Of a stretch of DNA of 64,000 bases, positions 47,937-58,693 are shown in pieces. A program made the position numbers and the translations under genes. Origin of the DNA: Bifidobacterium oedipodis (GTDB taxonomy: Bacteria > Actinomycetota > Actinomycetes > Actinomycetales > Bifidobacteriaceae). Position 1 is the first letter of the stretch. Each line of letters begins with the position of its first letter. The notes under the pieces were generated by a model. The model searched no databases, was not told the DNA's origin, and worked only from the letters and a program-made list of their open reading frames with translations. The stretch lies in contig NZ_JAAIII010000008.1 in NCBI RefSeq assembly GCF_012932425.1, positions 1 through 64,000 of the forward strand. The letters run 5' to 3'.

Positions 47937-47972
47937 AAACCGCACCGGCGCAATATGCGCACGGTGCGGTTT
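47937..47972. terminator. terminator between rpmA and obgE
   Basis: An 11-bp stem (AAACCGCACCG and complement), extended by GCGC/GCGC, with T-rich flanks on both sides. It lies 27 bp after rpmA on the minus strand. Confidence 0.75.
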
Positions 47973-47998
47973 GAAAGTTTTAAGTCGAAGACTTACGC

Positions 47999-48250
47999 TC
48001 AGGCAGCGATAACGTCCACAACCTTGCGGTCGCGGCGCACGCCGAACTTCACGGAGCCGTCGGTCAGAGCGAACAAGGTGTGATCCTTGCCCATGCCGAC
48101 GTTGTTGCCCGGGTGGAAGTTGGTGCCACGCTGGCGAACGATGATGTTGCCGGCCACGACAGCCTCACCGCCGAACTTCTTCACGCCAAGGTATTGGGGA
48201 TTTGAATCGCGACCGTTGCGAGAGCTGGACGCACCCTTCTTATGTGCCAT
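47999..48250 (-). CDS. rpmA: 50S ribosomal protein L27
   Basis: An 83-residue L27: [20 protein letters not shown] at the start and [19 protein letters not shown] in the middle. The N-terminus reaches the peptidyl transferase centre. There is no cleavable N-terminal extension of the firmicute type. It lies 22 bp after rplU. Confidence 0.98.
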   Translation of the reverse strand: MAHKKGASSSRNGRDSNPQYLGVKKFGGEAVVAGNIIVRQRGTNFHPGNNVGMGKDHTLFALTDGSVKFGVRRDRKVVDVIAA

Positions 48251-48272
48251 GATTCATGGTCCTTTCTGGTTC

Positions 48273-48581
48273 TCAGGCGATCGCCGTGATCTTGACGGCG
48301 GTCAGCGGCTGGCGGTGACCCTTGCGACGGGCAACGCCGGTCTTGTTCTTGTACTTCTGGATGCTGATCTTCGGACCCTTGGCCTCATCATCAACAACTT
48401 CGGCCTTGACAGACATCTTAGCCAGATCAGCGGCGGCCAGGGTGACCTGAGTGCCGTCGACCACGAGAGCAACCGGGAATTCCACGGTCTCGCCCTTCTT
48501 GGCGTCGAGACGGTTGACGAGGATGGTGTCGCCGACCTCGACCTTTTCCTGATGGCCACCGGCCTTCACAATCGCGTACAT
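48273..48581 (-). CDS. rplU: 50S ribosomal protein L21
   Basis: A 102-residue L21 beginning [18 protein letters not shown] and ending with [20 protein letters not shown]. It binds 23S rRNA. It is the first gene of rplU-rpmA, 151 bp after the RNase E gene. Confidence 0.98.
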   Translation of the reverse strand: MYAIVKAGGHQEKVEVGDTILVNRLDAKKGETVEFPVALVVDGTQVTLAAADLAKMSVKAEVVDDEAKGPKISIQKYKNKTGVARRKGHRQPLTAVKITAIA

Positions 48582-48693
48582 ATTCGTTCCTTTATTAACT
48601 TGGAAAGCTTCTTGCCCGACACGCCGAGCTCGCGGTCAGACACCAAACGTCAAAGTTACACCCACCGGGCGACTAACGCAACCCAATTCCTGA

Positions 48694-48713
48694 GCGTGTC
48701 AAACCTGACACGC
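48694..48713 (-). terminator. weak hairpin after rne
   Basis: GCGTGTCA and TGACACGC form an 8-bp perfect stem with a four-base loop, 20 bp after the rne stop, but no T-run follows. It may attenuate rather than stop transcription into rplU. Confidence 0.4.
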
Positions 48714-48732
48714 CGCAGGATTGTTGTCGGTC

Positions 48733-51700
48733 TCAGTTTTCCGTGCTGTTCGCGGCCACCGCGGCGGCTGCGATCTGGGCGAGCTTGGCTTTGACATCCG
48801 CGCTGGAACCGGCGGGTTCCGGTGCGGGAGATGTGCCACGGCCGTGCTTGTTCGTGCGCACGAACGGATCGCCGCCGCGCATGGCGTAGGGATCGTCATA
48901 GTCGGCCGAGACGGTGGGCTTGTCATGCAGGATGAAGCCACGGCCCTTACAGGTCGGGCACTCCTCGGAGAACGCTTCGACCAGACCCTGGCCGATGCGC
49001 TTGCGGGTCATCTGCACCAGACCAAGGCTGGTGACCTCCGCCACCTGATGCTTGGTGCGGTCGCGTGCCAGGCATTCCACCAGGCGACGCAGCACCAGAT
49101 CACGGTTGGCGGGCATAACCATGTCCACAAAATCAATCATTACCATGCCGCCAATGTCGCGCAGACGCAACTGGCGCGCGATCTCCTCGCTGGCTTCAAG
49201 GTTGCAGCGGGTGACTGTCTCCTCCAACGACTTGCCCCTGCCGATAAAACGGCCGGTGTTCACGTCGATGGTGGTCATGGCTTCGGTGCGGTCAATCACA
49301 ATCGAACCGCCGGAGGGCAGGTAGACCTGACGCTCCATGCCCTTCCTGAGCTGGGAGTCGATCTGCCACTTGTCGAACACATCCTTGCCTTCGTGTTCGG
49401 CCGGATCCCAACGCTCCAGCTTGTCCTTCAAGTCAGGGGCCATGGTATCAAGGTATTCCTCGATGCGATCGTAGACCTTGTCACCTTCGACGATCAGCTT
49501 GTTGAAGTCGTCGTTGAAGATGTCACGCACCACGCGGATTGCCACATCCGGTTCGCCCTGCAACAGCTTGGGGCGCTTGCCATGCCAGAACTCCTCACGC
49601 TTGGCATTGATACGCTCCCACTGGCGCACCAGGGATTCCAGATCCTTGGTGATGGCCTCTTCGGAGGCACCTTCAGCAGCGGTACGGATAATCACGCCCA
49701 TATCCTTGGGGGCGATTTTGCTCACGATATTCTTCAGCCTGCTGCGTTCGCGTTCGCTCAGCTTGCGGCTGACGCCGGTCATACCGCCGGAGGGCACGAG
49801 CACCAGGAAACGGCCGGCGAGCGTGACCTGGGAGGTCAGACGTGCGCCCTTGTGGCCAATCGGATCCTTGGTAACCTGCACCAGCACCGGATCACCGGAC
49901 TTGAATGCCAGTTCGATGCGGCGCGGCTGGCCTTCGAGACGAGCTGCATCCCAGTTCACCTCGCCGGCGTACAGCACGCCGTTGCGCGCCTGGCCGATGT
50001 CGACGAACGCGGCCTCCATGCTAGGCAGCACATTCTGCACGCGGCCCAGATAGATATTGCCGACGGTTTGCACCTCTTGAATATCGGACACGTAATGCTC
50101 GACGAGCACATTGTCTTCGACCACAGAAATCTGGGTGTGCTGTTCCTTTTCGCGCACCACCATCAAACGATCCACGTTTTCGCGGCGTGCGAGGAAATCC
50201 TGCTCCATGAGCTGGCTTTGACGGCTGCGTTCGCGGCGGTTGTCGCGACGGCGCTGCTTCTTGGCTTCTAGGCGCGTGGAGCCTTCGACGTCGGTGATTT
50301 CGTCGATGTACTGCTGCTTGCGCGAACGACGCACCAACGGCTGCTCGTTCTCGTCTTCGGACTCCGCCTTGGCACCGCGGCGACGGCGACGGCGACGGGT
50401 CACGGTTTGCTCGTCGTCCTCCTCATCCTCGCTGCGACGGCGAGAACGTGTGGAAACTGCAGATTCCTCGTCTGCGTTGTCGTCAGCTTCACTGTTTTCA
50501 GTATTGGATTCAGTGGCGCGAGCGGCAGCTTCCGTACGTGAACCACGGCGACGGCGACGGCGAGAACGACGCGAGGAATCACCCTCGTCATCGGACTCAC
50601 CCTCGGCAATCGGCATATAGGCGATGTCGTCCAGCTCAAGGTCTTCCTCAATCTGTTCGACCTCGGCCGCGGCGCGGCGCTCCTGAGCGTTCAGACGGCG
50701 CGAGCGGCGAGAACGGCCACGCCCCGTAGCCTCAGTATCATCAGCATCGTCGTGCTCGGTATGGTCATCACGATCATCATGAGCATCATGATCCATCCGA
50801 TTCGCGCGATTGTCGACTTCGATATCATCATCAACCGGCCGACGCACGGGAAGCACTGGTTCCTGGAACAGCAACGAGGTCATCGGACGGCCCTGGCGCG
50901 TGGGCTCATGCCCCACCGGCAGCATGTCAACGGCATCAAGCAGACGCTCATCGGCGTCTGCGTTGCGTGTGCTGCGACGGCGAATCTGGCGCGGCTCGTC
51001 ATCATCATCATCGTCATCCATATCATGCGCAAGCGTGCGGGAACGACGACGCACAGACGGGCGGTCATCGTCGTCATCGGTCAGGCGAGCGCGGCGGTGT
51101 GAAGACGGACGATCATCATCGCGCACATCATCATCGTCATCGGACACACGGGAGCGACGACGTGCGGTTGGGCGATCGTCGTCACGCATATCGTCGTCAT
51201 CGGTTACGCGCGAACGGCGGCGCGCGGACGGACGATCATCATGATCGTCGTGATCATCGCGATCCATATCGTCGTCCATGGCACGGGTGCGACGGCGTGT
51301 GGGCCGCGCTTCGTCACGCTCATCGGCATCGTCATCAGACACACGGGTGGAGCGACGACGCGTGCGAGGAGCTGCATGATCATCACCATCATCGTCGGAC
51401 GCGGCGGCTGCGGCACGCGTGCGACGAGTGCGGCGCGGGGCTGCGGGCTCTTCGGCCTTCGTGTCATCCTGATGATCATGCTGATTGGTCTCAGTTGTAT
51501 CGGCCTTATCAGCTGTATTGGCTTTGGCGGTTTTATCGGCGGCATTGTCAACCGACGGTTCAGGCAGCACAGGCGCCTCGAATAGTGGCGTGGCAGGATG
51601 CTCCTGCACATGCAGCTCAAGGGAGGCACCGGCGGCACCGGCACCACGCACCACGCGGCGGCCTCCGCGGCGACGGCGCGGCGCAGGATTGGCATTCACC

Positions 51701-51936
51701 GCAGAGCCGGCAGACTCCTGAGCGGAAGGTTGGGAATCCTGAGCCAACTGAGATGACTGCGTTGCCGGAGCAGGCTGAGTTGAAGCAGTCTGAGCTGCAG
51801 CAGTCTGCGCACTCCGGCTGTTCTTTGCGGGCGGCAGCGGCGGCTCAGCGTTCACGGCTGCGGACGCAACGGATTCAGATGCTGTTGAATTATTGGTTTC
51901 GTCGCCGACGAAACCCTCACGGTTCTTGGTGGGCAC
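48733..51936 (-). CDS. rne: ribonuclease E/G family endoribonuclease
   Basis: A 1067-residue RNase E/G. The catalytic half lies in the C-terminal part: S1 domain (about 620-700; [20 protein letters not shown]), RNase H-like and DNase I-like parts with metal-binding Asp residues in [16 protein letters not shown] (about 880), and the zinc-link CPTCKGRG (about 990). About 600 residues of charged low-complexity sequence precede it, rich in Asp/Arg repeats such as [20 protein letters not shown], the actinobacterial arrangement. The start is a GTG at 51936 with AAGGAG four bases upstream; the ATG at 51996 lacks such a site. It starts RNA decay and rRNA processing. Confidence 0.93.
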   Translation of the reverse strand: MPTKNREGFVGDETNNSTASESVASAAVNAEPPLPPAKNSRSAQTAAAQTASTQPAPATQSSQLAQDSQPSAQESAGSAVNANPAPRRRRGGRRVVRGAGAAGASLELHVQEHPATPLFEAPVLPEPSVDNAADKTAKANTADKADTTETNQHDHQDDTKAEEPAAPRRTRRTRAAAAASDDDGDDHAAPRTRRRSTRVSDDDADERDEARPTRRRTRAMDDDMDRDDHDDHDDRPSARRRSRVTDDDDMRDDDRPTARRRSRVSDDDDDVRDDDRPSSHRRARLTDDDDDRPSVRRRSRTLAHDMDDDDDDDEPRQIRRRSTRNADADERLLDAVDMLPVGHEPTRQGRPMTSLLFQEPVLPVRRPVDDDIEVDNRANRMDHDAHDDRDDHTEHDDADDTEATGRGRSRRSRRLNAQERRAAAEVEQIEEDLELDDIAYMPIAEGESDDEGDSSRRSRRRRRRGSRTEAAARATESNTENSEADDNADEESAVSTRSRRRSEDEEDDEQTVTRRRRRRRGAKAESEDENEQPLVRRSRKQQYIDEITDVEGSTRLEAKKQRRRDNRRERSRQSQLMEQDFLARRENVDRLMVVREKEQHTQISVVEDNVLVEHYVSDIQEVQTVGNIYLGRVQNVLPSMEAAFVDIGQARNGVLYAGEVNWDAARLEGQPRRIELAFKSGDPVLVQVTKDPIGHKGARLTSQVTLAGRFLVLVPSGGMTGVSRKLSERERSRLKNIVSKIAPKDMGVIIRTAAEGASEEAITKDLESLVRQWERINAKREEFWHGKRPKLLQGEPDVAIRVVRDIFNDDFNKLIVEGDKVYDRIEEYLDTMAPDLKDKLERWDPAEHEGKDVFDKWQIDSQLRKGMERQVYLPSGGSIVIDRTEAMTTIDVNTGRFIGRGKSLEETVTRCNLEASEEIARQLRLRDIGGMVMIDFVDMVMPANRDLVLRRLVECLARDRTKHQVAEVTSLGLVQMTRKRIGQGLVEAFSEECPTCKGRGFILHDKPTVSADYDDPYAMRGGDPFVRTNKHGRGTSPAPEPAGSSADVKAKLAQIAAAAVAANSTEN

Positions 51937-52343
51937 AATGCTCCTTCGGCGCGCGCTGCATCGGCACGTCGCTGTATCAGGCCTCACGGCTCTCACACCA
52001 CGCTCTCACCGTGGCCGCGCACACGAATAGTGCGCTTCCGTAGAGGCAACTTCGTCCAAAGTCTCTCTGTGGACGGCGGACACCGGCGCTCACGTTGTCT
52101 CGCTTTCGAGAGCCGCGAGGGGATCGACGCCATCTCACACGCTGACGGTTATGCAGAACCGCCGTCTTTCAGTATGCCACAATAACTGCCCCGCCCGCGA
52201 CACTATAGGCAAAGTCGCGAGTCTCGCTCTAGGCAGTTCCTAGCTGGTTTATGACCCAGCTGTGTAATCCGGCTGCATGATCCGGCTGGAGTAATCGAAC
52301 TGACGTACCCCAGCCGAATCATCTTAGAACCATCTCAGCTGAC
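51937..52343. other. gene-free leader and intergenic region before rne
   Basis: No frame here looks coding. It should hold the rne promoter and leader. Several short dyads occur between 52230 and 52316 (AGCTGG/CCAGCT; GGCTGG-A-GTA with TAC-C-CCAGCC), which may end the dapE transcript's neighbour region. The words ATCCGGCTG and TACCCCAGCC each occur twice. I could not pick a convincing promoter. Confidence 0.5.
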
Positions 52344-53537
52344 TTACCCCAGCCACTCCTGCAGAATATCGGCGAGCTGCACAAGGTCGGATTCGGGAAC
52401 CTGCTCATCATGCTTATGCGCCAGCAACGGATCGCCGGCACCAAGGTTCACCGCCGGCACACCAAGCTGGGAGAATCGCGCCACATCGGTCCAGCCGAGC
52501 TTGGCCAGCGGATCGCGCCCAGTACGTTCCTTAACCAGGCGCACCAGATCGGCGGCAAGCGGGGCAGTCAGACCAGGACGTGCAGAGGGGCTTTCGTCCT
52601 TCATTTCAATGCCGTAGCCGGCGAACATACCACCGGTGGCCTCGTGTTCGCCGTTGCCCAACTGTGCAGCGGCGGCCGTCTCCTCGCCCATCATCAGGGC
52701 TTTGGCTTCGGCCAGTGTTTTGTCGGGGGCGAAACGGTAGTTGACGTGCACACGGCACCAATCGGGAATCACATTCGTGCCGTTGCCACCGGAAATCAGC
52801 GTGGCGTTAACGCCTTCGCGATAGGTCAGCCCATCCACTTCAATATCGGCCGGCTCGTAGGCGTTAAGACGGTTGAGCACATCGGCCACCTTATGGATGG
52901 CATTATCGCCCATCCATGCGCGGGCGGAGTGTGCGGCAACGCCGTGGGCAATCACATCGAAGCGCATCGTGCCGTTGCAACCGCCTTCGATGCCGCAGCC
53001 GGTGGGCTCGCCAATAATGGCGAAATCGCCCTGAATCCAATCGGGGTGCGCCTCGGCCACCTTACGCAGGCCGTTCTTTTCAGCGGCGACCTCTTCGTGA
53101 TCGTAGAACACATAGGTCAGGTCGACCTTAGGCTCGGTGAGCGTGGCAGCAAGATACAGCATCACCGCGTCGGACGATTTCATATCGGTGGCACCGCGCC
53201 CCCACATCACGCGGTCGTTGGGGTGCGCTTCAGCGATTTCGGAGCGGATCGCCGGGTCTCCCGGTTCCAGCCAACGCGGCGGGAAGTTGTCAATCACCGG
53301 CACAGTGTCAAGGTGACCGGCAAGAATCACGCGGTTCTGCCGCCCCAAATTGGTGCTGGCCACCACCGTGTCGCCGTGCCGGCGCACGGTCAAATGAGGT
53401 TGGGCGGCAAGGAATGCCTCAACCTCGTCGGTGAGGGGGCCTTCCTCGTCGGAGACGGAATACTGCTCCATAATCTGGGTGAGCAGGGCGTTCAGCTGGT
53501 TGCCCTGAGCCTCGGTGTTGTCAAGCGTAATGGTCAT
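52344..53537 (-). CDS. dapE: succinyl-diaminopimelate desuccinylase
   Basis: A 397-residue M20-family metallohydrolase: ILAGHLDTVPV (zinc ligand His and catalytic Asp), MWGRGATDMKSSDA (bridging Asp), YDHEEVAAEKNG (catalytic Glu pair) and a C-terminal His in LLAHKHDEQVP. It releases succinate to give LL-diaminopimelate, precursor of lysine and peptidoglycan. The start at 53537 follows AAGG; the frame is open to 53555. It is divergent from the AEC transporter. Confidence 0.93.
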   Translation of the reverse strand: MTITLDNTEAQGNQLNALLTQIMEQYSVSDEEGPLTDEVEAFLAAQPHLTVRRHGDTVVASTNLGRQNRVILAGHLDTVPVIDNFPPRWLEPGDPAIRSEIAEAHPNDRVMWGRGATDMKSSDAVMLYLAATLTEPKVDLTYVFYDHEEVAAEKNGLRKVAEAHPDWIQGDFAIIGEPTGCGIEGGCNGTMRFDVIAHGVAAHSARAWMGDNAIHKVADVLNRLNAYEPADIEVDGLTYREGVNATLISGGNGTNVIPDWCRVHVNYRFAPDKTLAEAKALMMGEETAAAAQLGNGEHEATGGMFAGYGIEMKDESPSARPGLTAPLAADLVRLVKERTGRDPLAKLGWTDVARFSQLGVPAVNLGAGDPLLAHKHDEQVPESDLVQLADILQEWLG

Positions 53538-53657
53538 AGGCCTTATCTTACGCAACGCAGCGGCCCTATCACACCGATATATTCCGCCAATAGGTGAGAT
53601 GGAAGCGCCACTTACTTTGGACTATGCCACACTGGTGAGGTCAGGGAGGAACAGCAT

Positions 53658-54602
53658 ATGCCAGGTTTGATCAGCGCCATGCAGGGATTCTGCGTAATCG
53701 GCATCGTTATTGCGGTGGGGTACGCAGCCGCACGTTTGCGCATCGGAGGCCCGACCGCACAAATGGTGCTCAACCGGTTCTCGTTCTTCGTGTCCAGCCC
53801 GTGCCTGATGTTCGCGATTCTGGCCAAAGAACCGATTTTCGATATCTTCCATCCCTCGATTATCGTGGCGTTTTTCTCGGCCGTGCTGGTCGGTGTGGTG
53901 TTTCTGCTGCTCAATCGCATGTTTTTCCATCTGAAGGCCCCGGATGCCACCATCGGCGCGCTGAATTCGCTGTATCTGAATTCAAACAACATCGGTCTGC
54001 CGATTGCCACCTATATTCTGGGCAATCCGGCGCTTGTCGCGCCGATTCTGGTGATGCAGCAGGCCATTTTCACGCCTGTTGGCCTAACCGTGCTAGACGT
54101 AACCACCAAAGGCAAGGTGTCGGTTAAGGAGATTGCCAAGCAGCCGCTGCACCAACCGTTGCTGATCGGTTCGCTCGGCGGCATTTTGATCTCCGCGATT
54201 TCCGCCAAAGCCGGCTGGTTCGTGGTGCCGAACTTCATATTCGACCCCATCGATATGATCGGTGATTCTGCCGTGCCGATGATCCTGATGGCCTTCGGCA
54301 TGTCGTTGCACGGCACCAAGCCGTTGCAGCAGAAGGGCGATCGTCCGGCCATTTTCACCGTGGCCGTTTTGAAGAACGTGGTGATGCCGGTGATCGCCTT
54401 CCTGCTGGCCTACTTCGTGATGGGCTTCCGTGGTGCGGAACTGTACGCCTGCGTGGTGCTCGCCGCCCTGCCCACCGGACAGAACGTCTACAACTATGCG
54501 GCGCGTTACAACGTGGGTCTCACCTTCGCTCGCGACGGCATCCTGATCTCCACGATGACCAGCCCGATCTTTATCGCACTTGTTGCAGTGCTGCTTGGCT
54601 GA
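53658..54602 (+). CDS. AEC-family (auxin efflux carrier-like) transporter
   Basis: A 314-residue membrane protein with about ten spans in two halves. The family features are LRIGGPTAQMVLNRFSFFVS near the first spans, NSNNIGLPIATYILG and LPTGQNVYNYAARY. Bacterial members move organic acids such as malate; the substrate here is unknown. GGGAGGA precedes the ATG. Confidence 0.9.
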   Translation: MPGLISAMQGFCVIGIVIAVGYAAARLRIGGPTAQMVLNRFSFFVSSPCLMFAILAKEPIFDIFHPSIIVAFFSAVLVGVVFLLLNRMFFHLKAPDATIGALNSLYLNSNNIGLPIATYILGNPALVAPILVMQQAIFTPVGLTVLDVTTKGKVSVKEIAKQPLHQPLLIGSLGGILISAISAKAGWFVVPNFIFDPIDMIGDSAVPMILMAFGMSLHGTKPLQQKGDRPAIFTVAVLKNVVMPVIAFLLAYFVMGFRGAELYACVVLAALPTGQNVYNYAARYNVGLTFARDGILISTMTSPIFIALVAVLLG

Positions 54603-54635
54603 TGCCAGCACACACCGTTAAAGGTTCAGACAGGC

Positions 54636-56090
54636 TCAGTCGTCAGCACGATAATCCATAAGATTAAGGCTGGCCGCCACACGGTTCGAAGCGAGAGCGC
54701 CGACAGCGACCAGTGCATAGCATAAGGCGACGCCGCCGAAGAAGCTCAGCAATGTAATCGGATGGGTCATATCTTGGGCCATCAGCGGGAACATCAGCAG
54801 CATCGAGCAGGCACCTGCCACCACAACCACCACATTCAGCGGCGTCAGCACCTCTATGAAACGCGCCTTGTTCAGCGTGGCCGTATCCGTGCCCTCCAGC
54901 ACCAGCATGCGGTATTCATTGACCTGATCGTAAACAGAACCTGCCTGCATCACGCCCGATGACACCGCCGCCAACACCGCGGCGAACACCAAGGTCAGCA
55001 GTCCGCCGGTGCCGATGTCGCGCAGCATCAGCATGTTCGGATCAATGCCGTTCGCGTCGGCACCCGCAACGCTATCGCCAAACATGCCACATACCGACGT
55101 GATGCCGGCGATGAACACGGCCAACGCGATGCCGGAAACGTTGCGCCAGGCGCGTTTGGGATTGTCCAGAATACGACGCATGGCAATCATCGTGGCAGCA
55201 TCCTTGGGCCTGCGAGCGCGGGATTTCGCCCGTGTGGACACCGTCCACGCACCGATGAGATTGACCAGCGCAAACGGCAGGGCAATGAACGCAAAGATGA
55301 TGCCATATATCACAGCGGTGCCCAGTCCGGCGAACAGTTGCAGGTTGGACAGCCCCGCTATCGCAACCAGCAGCACGCCGACGAACAGCAGCGCACGGCT
55401 GCCTGCAGGCAACGGCTGAGCTTGGCGAGATGTGACGCCAAGTGGTGTGATAGCGACGCGACGCAACGTCAGCAGCGCGGAGACCAGTGCCAGTATTGTC
55501 ACCGCAAGCAGCACCACGATAAGAGCCCAAGGGCCTACCCACAATTGTTCGAAAGTGAAATGCTGGTTTTGGAAGTTCAGCAGCATAATCAGCGGCATGA
55601 GGGCAAGATAGCCGACAATGCCGATCAGTGCGCCGATCAACGCCTGTCCTGCAGCTTCCAGGGCGGTGAGTTTTACTACCTGCGATTGTGTCGCGCCGGC
55701 CAGTCTCAGCGCGGCAAGACGCTGATCGCGACGCGAGGCGGCGAGACGGGCGGCTGAACCGGCGAGCGCCACGAACGGGACAACCAGTAGTATGCAGGCG
55801 AAAGCCGCAAGCATCACATACATACTGGCGTACATGGCTGGATCGTTGGCGTCGGCAAGACGCTTGGCCCAAAGAGCGTAGGTGCCGGGCGCGCATTGTG
55901 CCGGTTCGAATAGACAGCCGATGGTATGGTCGGCGGAAGCGCGCCAGATAAAGCCGTGCACGCCGCCAAGCACGGTGAGGAATATTGCGGTGGCAGCGGC
56001 GAAGGCGATGATGGCGAGCACCGATGTGTGGCCGGCATTGCCGCGTGTGCCCGGACGATGGAACAGACGCCAAAGTGCGAACGTGCTCAT
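54636..56090 (-). CDS. FtsX-like ABC transporter permease
   Basis: A 484-residue permease with about ten spans and two FtsX-like blocks (VVPFVALAGSAARLAASRRDQRLAALRLAGAT near residue 120; the second near 370-460). Such proteins work as mechanotransmission permeases in lipoprotein, antimicrobial-peptide or cell-wall systems. Its start overlaps the ATPase stop by 4 bp. The substrate cannot be inferred; there is no adjacent sensor or peptide gene. Confidence 0.88.
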   Translation of the reverse strand: MSTFALWRLFHRPGTRGNAGHTSVLAIIAFAAATAIFLTVLGGVHGFIWRASADHTIGCLFEPAQCAPGTYALWAKRLADANDPAMYASMYVMLAAFACILLVVPFVALAGSAARLAASRRDQRLAALRLAGATQSQVVKLTALEAAGQALIGALIGIVGYLALMPLIMLLNFQNQHFTFEQLWVGPWALIVVLLAVTILALVSALLTLRRVAITPLGVTSRQAQPLPAGSRALLFVGVLLVAIAGLSNLQLFAGLGTAVIYGIIFAFIALPFALVNLIGAWTVSTRAKSRARRPKDAATMIAMRRILDNPKRAWRNVSGIALAVFIAGITSVCGMFGDSVAGADANGIDPNMLMLRDIGTGGLLTLVFAAVLAAVSSGVMQAGSVYDQVNEYRMLVLEGTDTATLNKARFIEVLTPLNVVVVVAGACSMLLMFPLMAQDMTHPITLLSFFGGVALCYALVAVGALASNRVAASLNLMDYRADD

Positions 56091-56947
56091 TGCAGCACTC
56101 CATCCTGCATGGTGACGGTGCGTGAGCAGAAAGCCGCCACATTCGGATCGTGAGTTACCACCACCACGGCGGCACCGTTGCCGCGCGCGACATCGATAAG
56201 CATGGACATGACTTCGCGGCCGGTAGTTTGGTCGAGTGCGCCGGTTGGTTCGTCGGCGAACACCACGGCCGGGCGCATGGCAAGGGCGCGGGCGATGGCG
56301 ATGCGTTGCATCTGGCCACCGCTCATTTCGCCGGGGCGTTGCGCGGCGAGGGCGCGCAGACCGAGTCGTTCCAGCCAGAGCACCGCAACATCAGTGGCCT
56401 GTCGATAATCGGCACCGCTTAGCATCATGGGCAGGGCGATGTTTTCAATGGCTGGCAATTCGGGCAGCAGCTGGCCGGATTGGAATACGAAGCCGAAGGC
56501 GCTGCGGCGCAGTTTGGTGCGATCGGCATCGCTCATATGCGTCACATCCGTGCCTCGGAAGGTTACCGTGCCGCTGGTGGGGCGGATGATGCCGGCGAGC
56601 GCGTGCAATAGTGTGGATTTTCCGGAGCCGGAGGGGCCCATCACGGCCACGGTCTCACCTTCTGCCAGCTGGAAGTTGACATGGTTCAATGCGAGGGTGT
56701 GGCCGGGGTAGATGGTGCCGACCGGCGCATGCCCGGCCTGTGCTCGGGGCATGTTGGCGGTGTAGTCCATCACCAGGTCGGTGGCCGCGAGGATTGGTCG
56801 GGGCGCGGCTGTTCCGGTGTAATGCGCCGGCTGTGCCGGCTGAACAAGTTGCGTAGGTTGCGCGGGTTGCGCAGCCTGCGGGGAACGTGAAGTTTGGGAA
56901 GACTGCGGGTTGCCGAACATCGTCGGCTGCGGTACTGGTGTGCTCAT
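56087..56947 (-). CDS. ABC transporter ATP-binding protein (LolD/MacB type)
   Basis: A 286-residue ATPase with Walker A GPSGSGKST, signature MSGGQMQR, Walker B VVFADEP and the His switch VVVTHDP. About 45 residues of Gln/Pro/Ala-rich sequence (PQAAQPAQPTQLVQPAQPA) precede the domain, which is unusual. It is the partner of the FtsX-like permease. Confidence 0.93.
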   Translation of the reverse strand: MSTPVPQPTMFGNPQSSQTSRSPQAAQPAQPTQLVQPAQPAHYTGTAAPRPILAATDLVMDYTANMPRAQAGHAPVGTIYPGHTLALNHVNFQLAEGETVAVMGPSGSGKSTLLHALAGIIRPTSGTVTFRGTDVTHMSDADRTKLRRSAFGFVFQSGQLLPELPAIENIALPMMLSGADYRQATDVAVLWLERLGLRALAAQRPGEMSGGQMQRIAIARALAMRPAVVFADEPTGALDQTTGREVMSMLIDVARGNGAAVVVVTHDPNVAAFCSRTVTMQDGVLQ

Positions 56948-57005
56948 AGTTCCAAGGCTATGAGCAGCGGGATTCCGGGACTATCGGGCCTTCGGACGAT
57001 TCGCG

Positions 57006-57038
57006 AACGCCCCTTCATCCTTAAGGATTAGGGGCGTT
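57006..57038 (-). terminator. hairpin after the Maf-Nudix gene
   Basis: AACGCCCC/GGGGCGTT outer stem with the inner dyad ATCCTTAAGGAT. It lies between the ABC ATPase start and the Maf-Nudix stop and may terminate the latter; no clear T-run. Confidence 0.45.
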
Positions 57039-57163
57039 GCGTATGTGTGCAGGTTGCACCAGTCTATAGTCCGGCAGTCTGTGGGCTGGCTTTATGCCAG
57101 ATGACGAACAGGTACAAGATCAGGTGCTGGTTAGCGCCTGCCAACCATCGTCAGACACCACCG

Positions 57164-58666
57164 TCAAGCACCACGGTGGGCGGCGGCGAGATGGTCCAGA
57201 CGTGCCCGGAAATTAGGCCAGTCGGTTTTCATAGCGGTCAGCAGCCTGCGGTTCGGCACGTCGTCGATCGGCACCCATTCGATATTCATGGATTCATCGT
57301 CGTTGGCCTTCGGTTCCACACTATGGCCGGGCTTTTCGAATGCGAATACCGTGGTGTAGGCCCACGGTCCGTGGTCCTCACGGTAGGAGCCGACCACTTC
57401 GATGTCTTCGGGGGTGATGTTCGCCTCTTCATAGCTTTCGCGCAACGCGCCTTCGATCGGCGATTCGCCGTCGGCGCTGGCACCGCCCGGAATGCCCCAG
57501 GTGCCGCCTTCGGCCGACCATGCGGCGCGATGCTGCATCACCACGTGGGTCACTTCGCCGCTCGACGGGTCACGGCGGGCCAACAGGATGCCGGAAGCGC
57601 CATTGGTGCCCCAGTGCTTGCGTCCGCAGGCGCAATCAATCCAACCGTCGCCGGGCTGATGCACGTTTTCGGCTGGCGGGATGATGACTTTGCCGGAGGG
57701 GTTGCCACTGGCGCCGCGCCCTGATTTGAGCTCTTCAGCCGGGGTGGGTTTGGCCGAACCGGCGGCTTTGCTTTCCGACTCGGGCACGCCGCGGCCAACG
57801 TTCCACAGGTCGGTCCACTGAATGCCCAATTCGCCGCACAAGCGGCGGGCAAGCGGCAGGCTCAGGCCGATGATGCCATGCGGATCGCCTTCGATGCCGT
57901 CGATGAACGCTCCACCGAAGCCTTCGAGGGTGAATGATCCAGCGACTTCAAGCGGCTCGCCGGTGGCGATATAGCGTTCGATATCGTCATCGGTGTAGTT
58001 GGAGAAGTGCACCAGTGCGTGGCTGGCACCGCGAGCCACGCGACCGGAGGCGAAATCAATCAGGCAGTGGCCGGTCCATAGTTCGCCGGTGGCACCGCGC
58101 ATGCGGCGCAGGCGTTCGCGTGCCACCTCCACGCTGTGAGGTTTGCCGTAGCATTCGCCGTCAAGCAGAAACATTGAATCGCAGCCGAGAATCAGTGGGC
58201 CAACGGCGCTGTGCGTCAGGCCCGGCTGCCGGGCAATGACTGTGTCGATGGGTTCGCTTGTGGTGGGAATCTGTACGCCGGAAAAGTCGCGTGTGGTGGC
58301 AACCGCAGCCTTGGAATAGTCGATGGCGTGGGTTTGCGTGGCGCTGGCATGCTTGCCTCGCGCGGGTTCTTCGGGTTTGGCGGTTTTCAGCGGATAGCCG
58401 ACAATGCGTTCGCCGGTTGCGGCGGCGGCTGTGGCTGCTACGGCCTGATAGGCGTGATATACGGCCTGTGCTTTGGCCTGAGCAAGGATGGTGACGCGCT
58501 GTTCGATGGAGAGTTCGTCTACGGTGACGCCCTGCTCTTGGGCGGCCTCTTCCAATGCGGCGGGTTCGTCAACATGGGAGACGCGAATGGTGGGGCACAC
58601 GCCAGCGGAGTTCAGCACATCGCGGCGCGGCTTGGATTTTGAAGCAAGAATCAGCGGAATGCTCAT
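57164..58666 (-). CDS. Maf-type nucleotide pyrophosphatase fused to Nudix hydrolase
   Basis: A 500-residue fusion. The N-terminal Maf domain (1-290) shows LILASKSKPRRDVL, LGCDSMFLLDGECYGKP, TGELWTGHCL and IEGDPHGIIGLSLPLA; Maf proteins hydrolyse non-canonical nucleoside triphosphates to monophosphates. After a linker with CACGRKHWG, the C-terminal Nudix domain (about 335-485) carries GASADGESPIEGALRESYEE, matching the Nudix box G-x5-E-x7-RE-x2-EE. Both halves keep their key residues, so a two-activity nucleotide sanitising protein is likely. An insertion of about 50 residues interrupts the Maf half near residue 95. Confidence 0.93.
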   Translation of the reverse strand: MSIPLILASKSKPRRDVLNSAGVCPTIRVSHVDEPAALEEAAQEQGVTVDELSIEQRVTILAQAKAQAVYHAYQAVAATAAAATGERIVGYPLKTAKPEEPARGKHASATQTHAIDYSKAAVATTRDFSGVQIPTTSEPIDTVIARQPGLTHSAVGPLILGCDSMFLLDGECYGKPHSVEVARERLRRMRGATGELWTGHCLIDFASGRVARGASHALVHFSNYTDDDIERYIATGEPLEVAGSFTLEGFGGAFIDGIEGDPHGIIGLSLPLARRLCGELGIQWTDLWNVGRGVPESESKAAGSAKPTPAEELKSGRGASGNPSGKVIIPPAENVHQPGDGWIDCACGRKHWGTNGASGILLARRDPSSGEVTHVVMQHRAAWSAEGGTWGIPGGASADGESPIEGALRESYEEANITPEDIEVVGSYREDHGPWAYTTVFAFEKPGHSVEPKANDDESMNIEWVPIDDVPNRRLLTAMKTDWPNFRARLDHLAAAHRGA

Positions 58667-58693
58667 ACCGCCACCTTATCAGCAACACTGCTC

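Noticed and set aside
51937..51996. ATG at 51996 as the RNase E start
   Set aside because: The GTG at 51936 has AAGGAG just upstream; the extra 20 residues are Arg/Cys-rich and lack a ribosome site.
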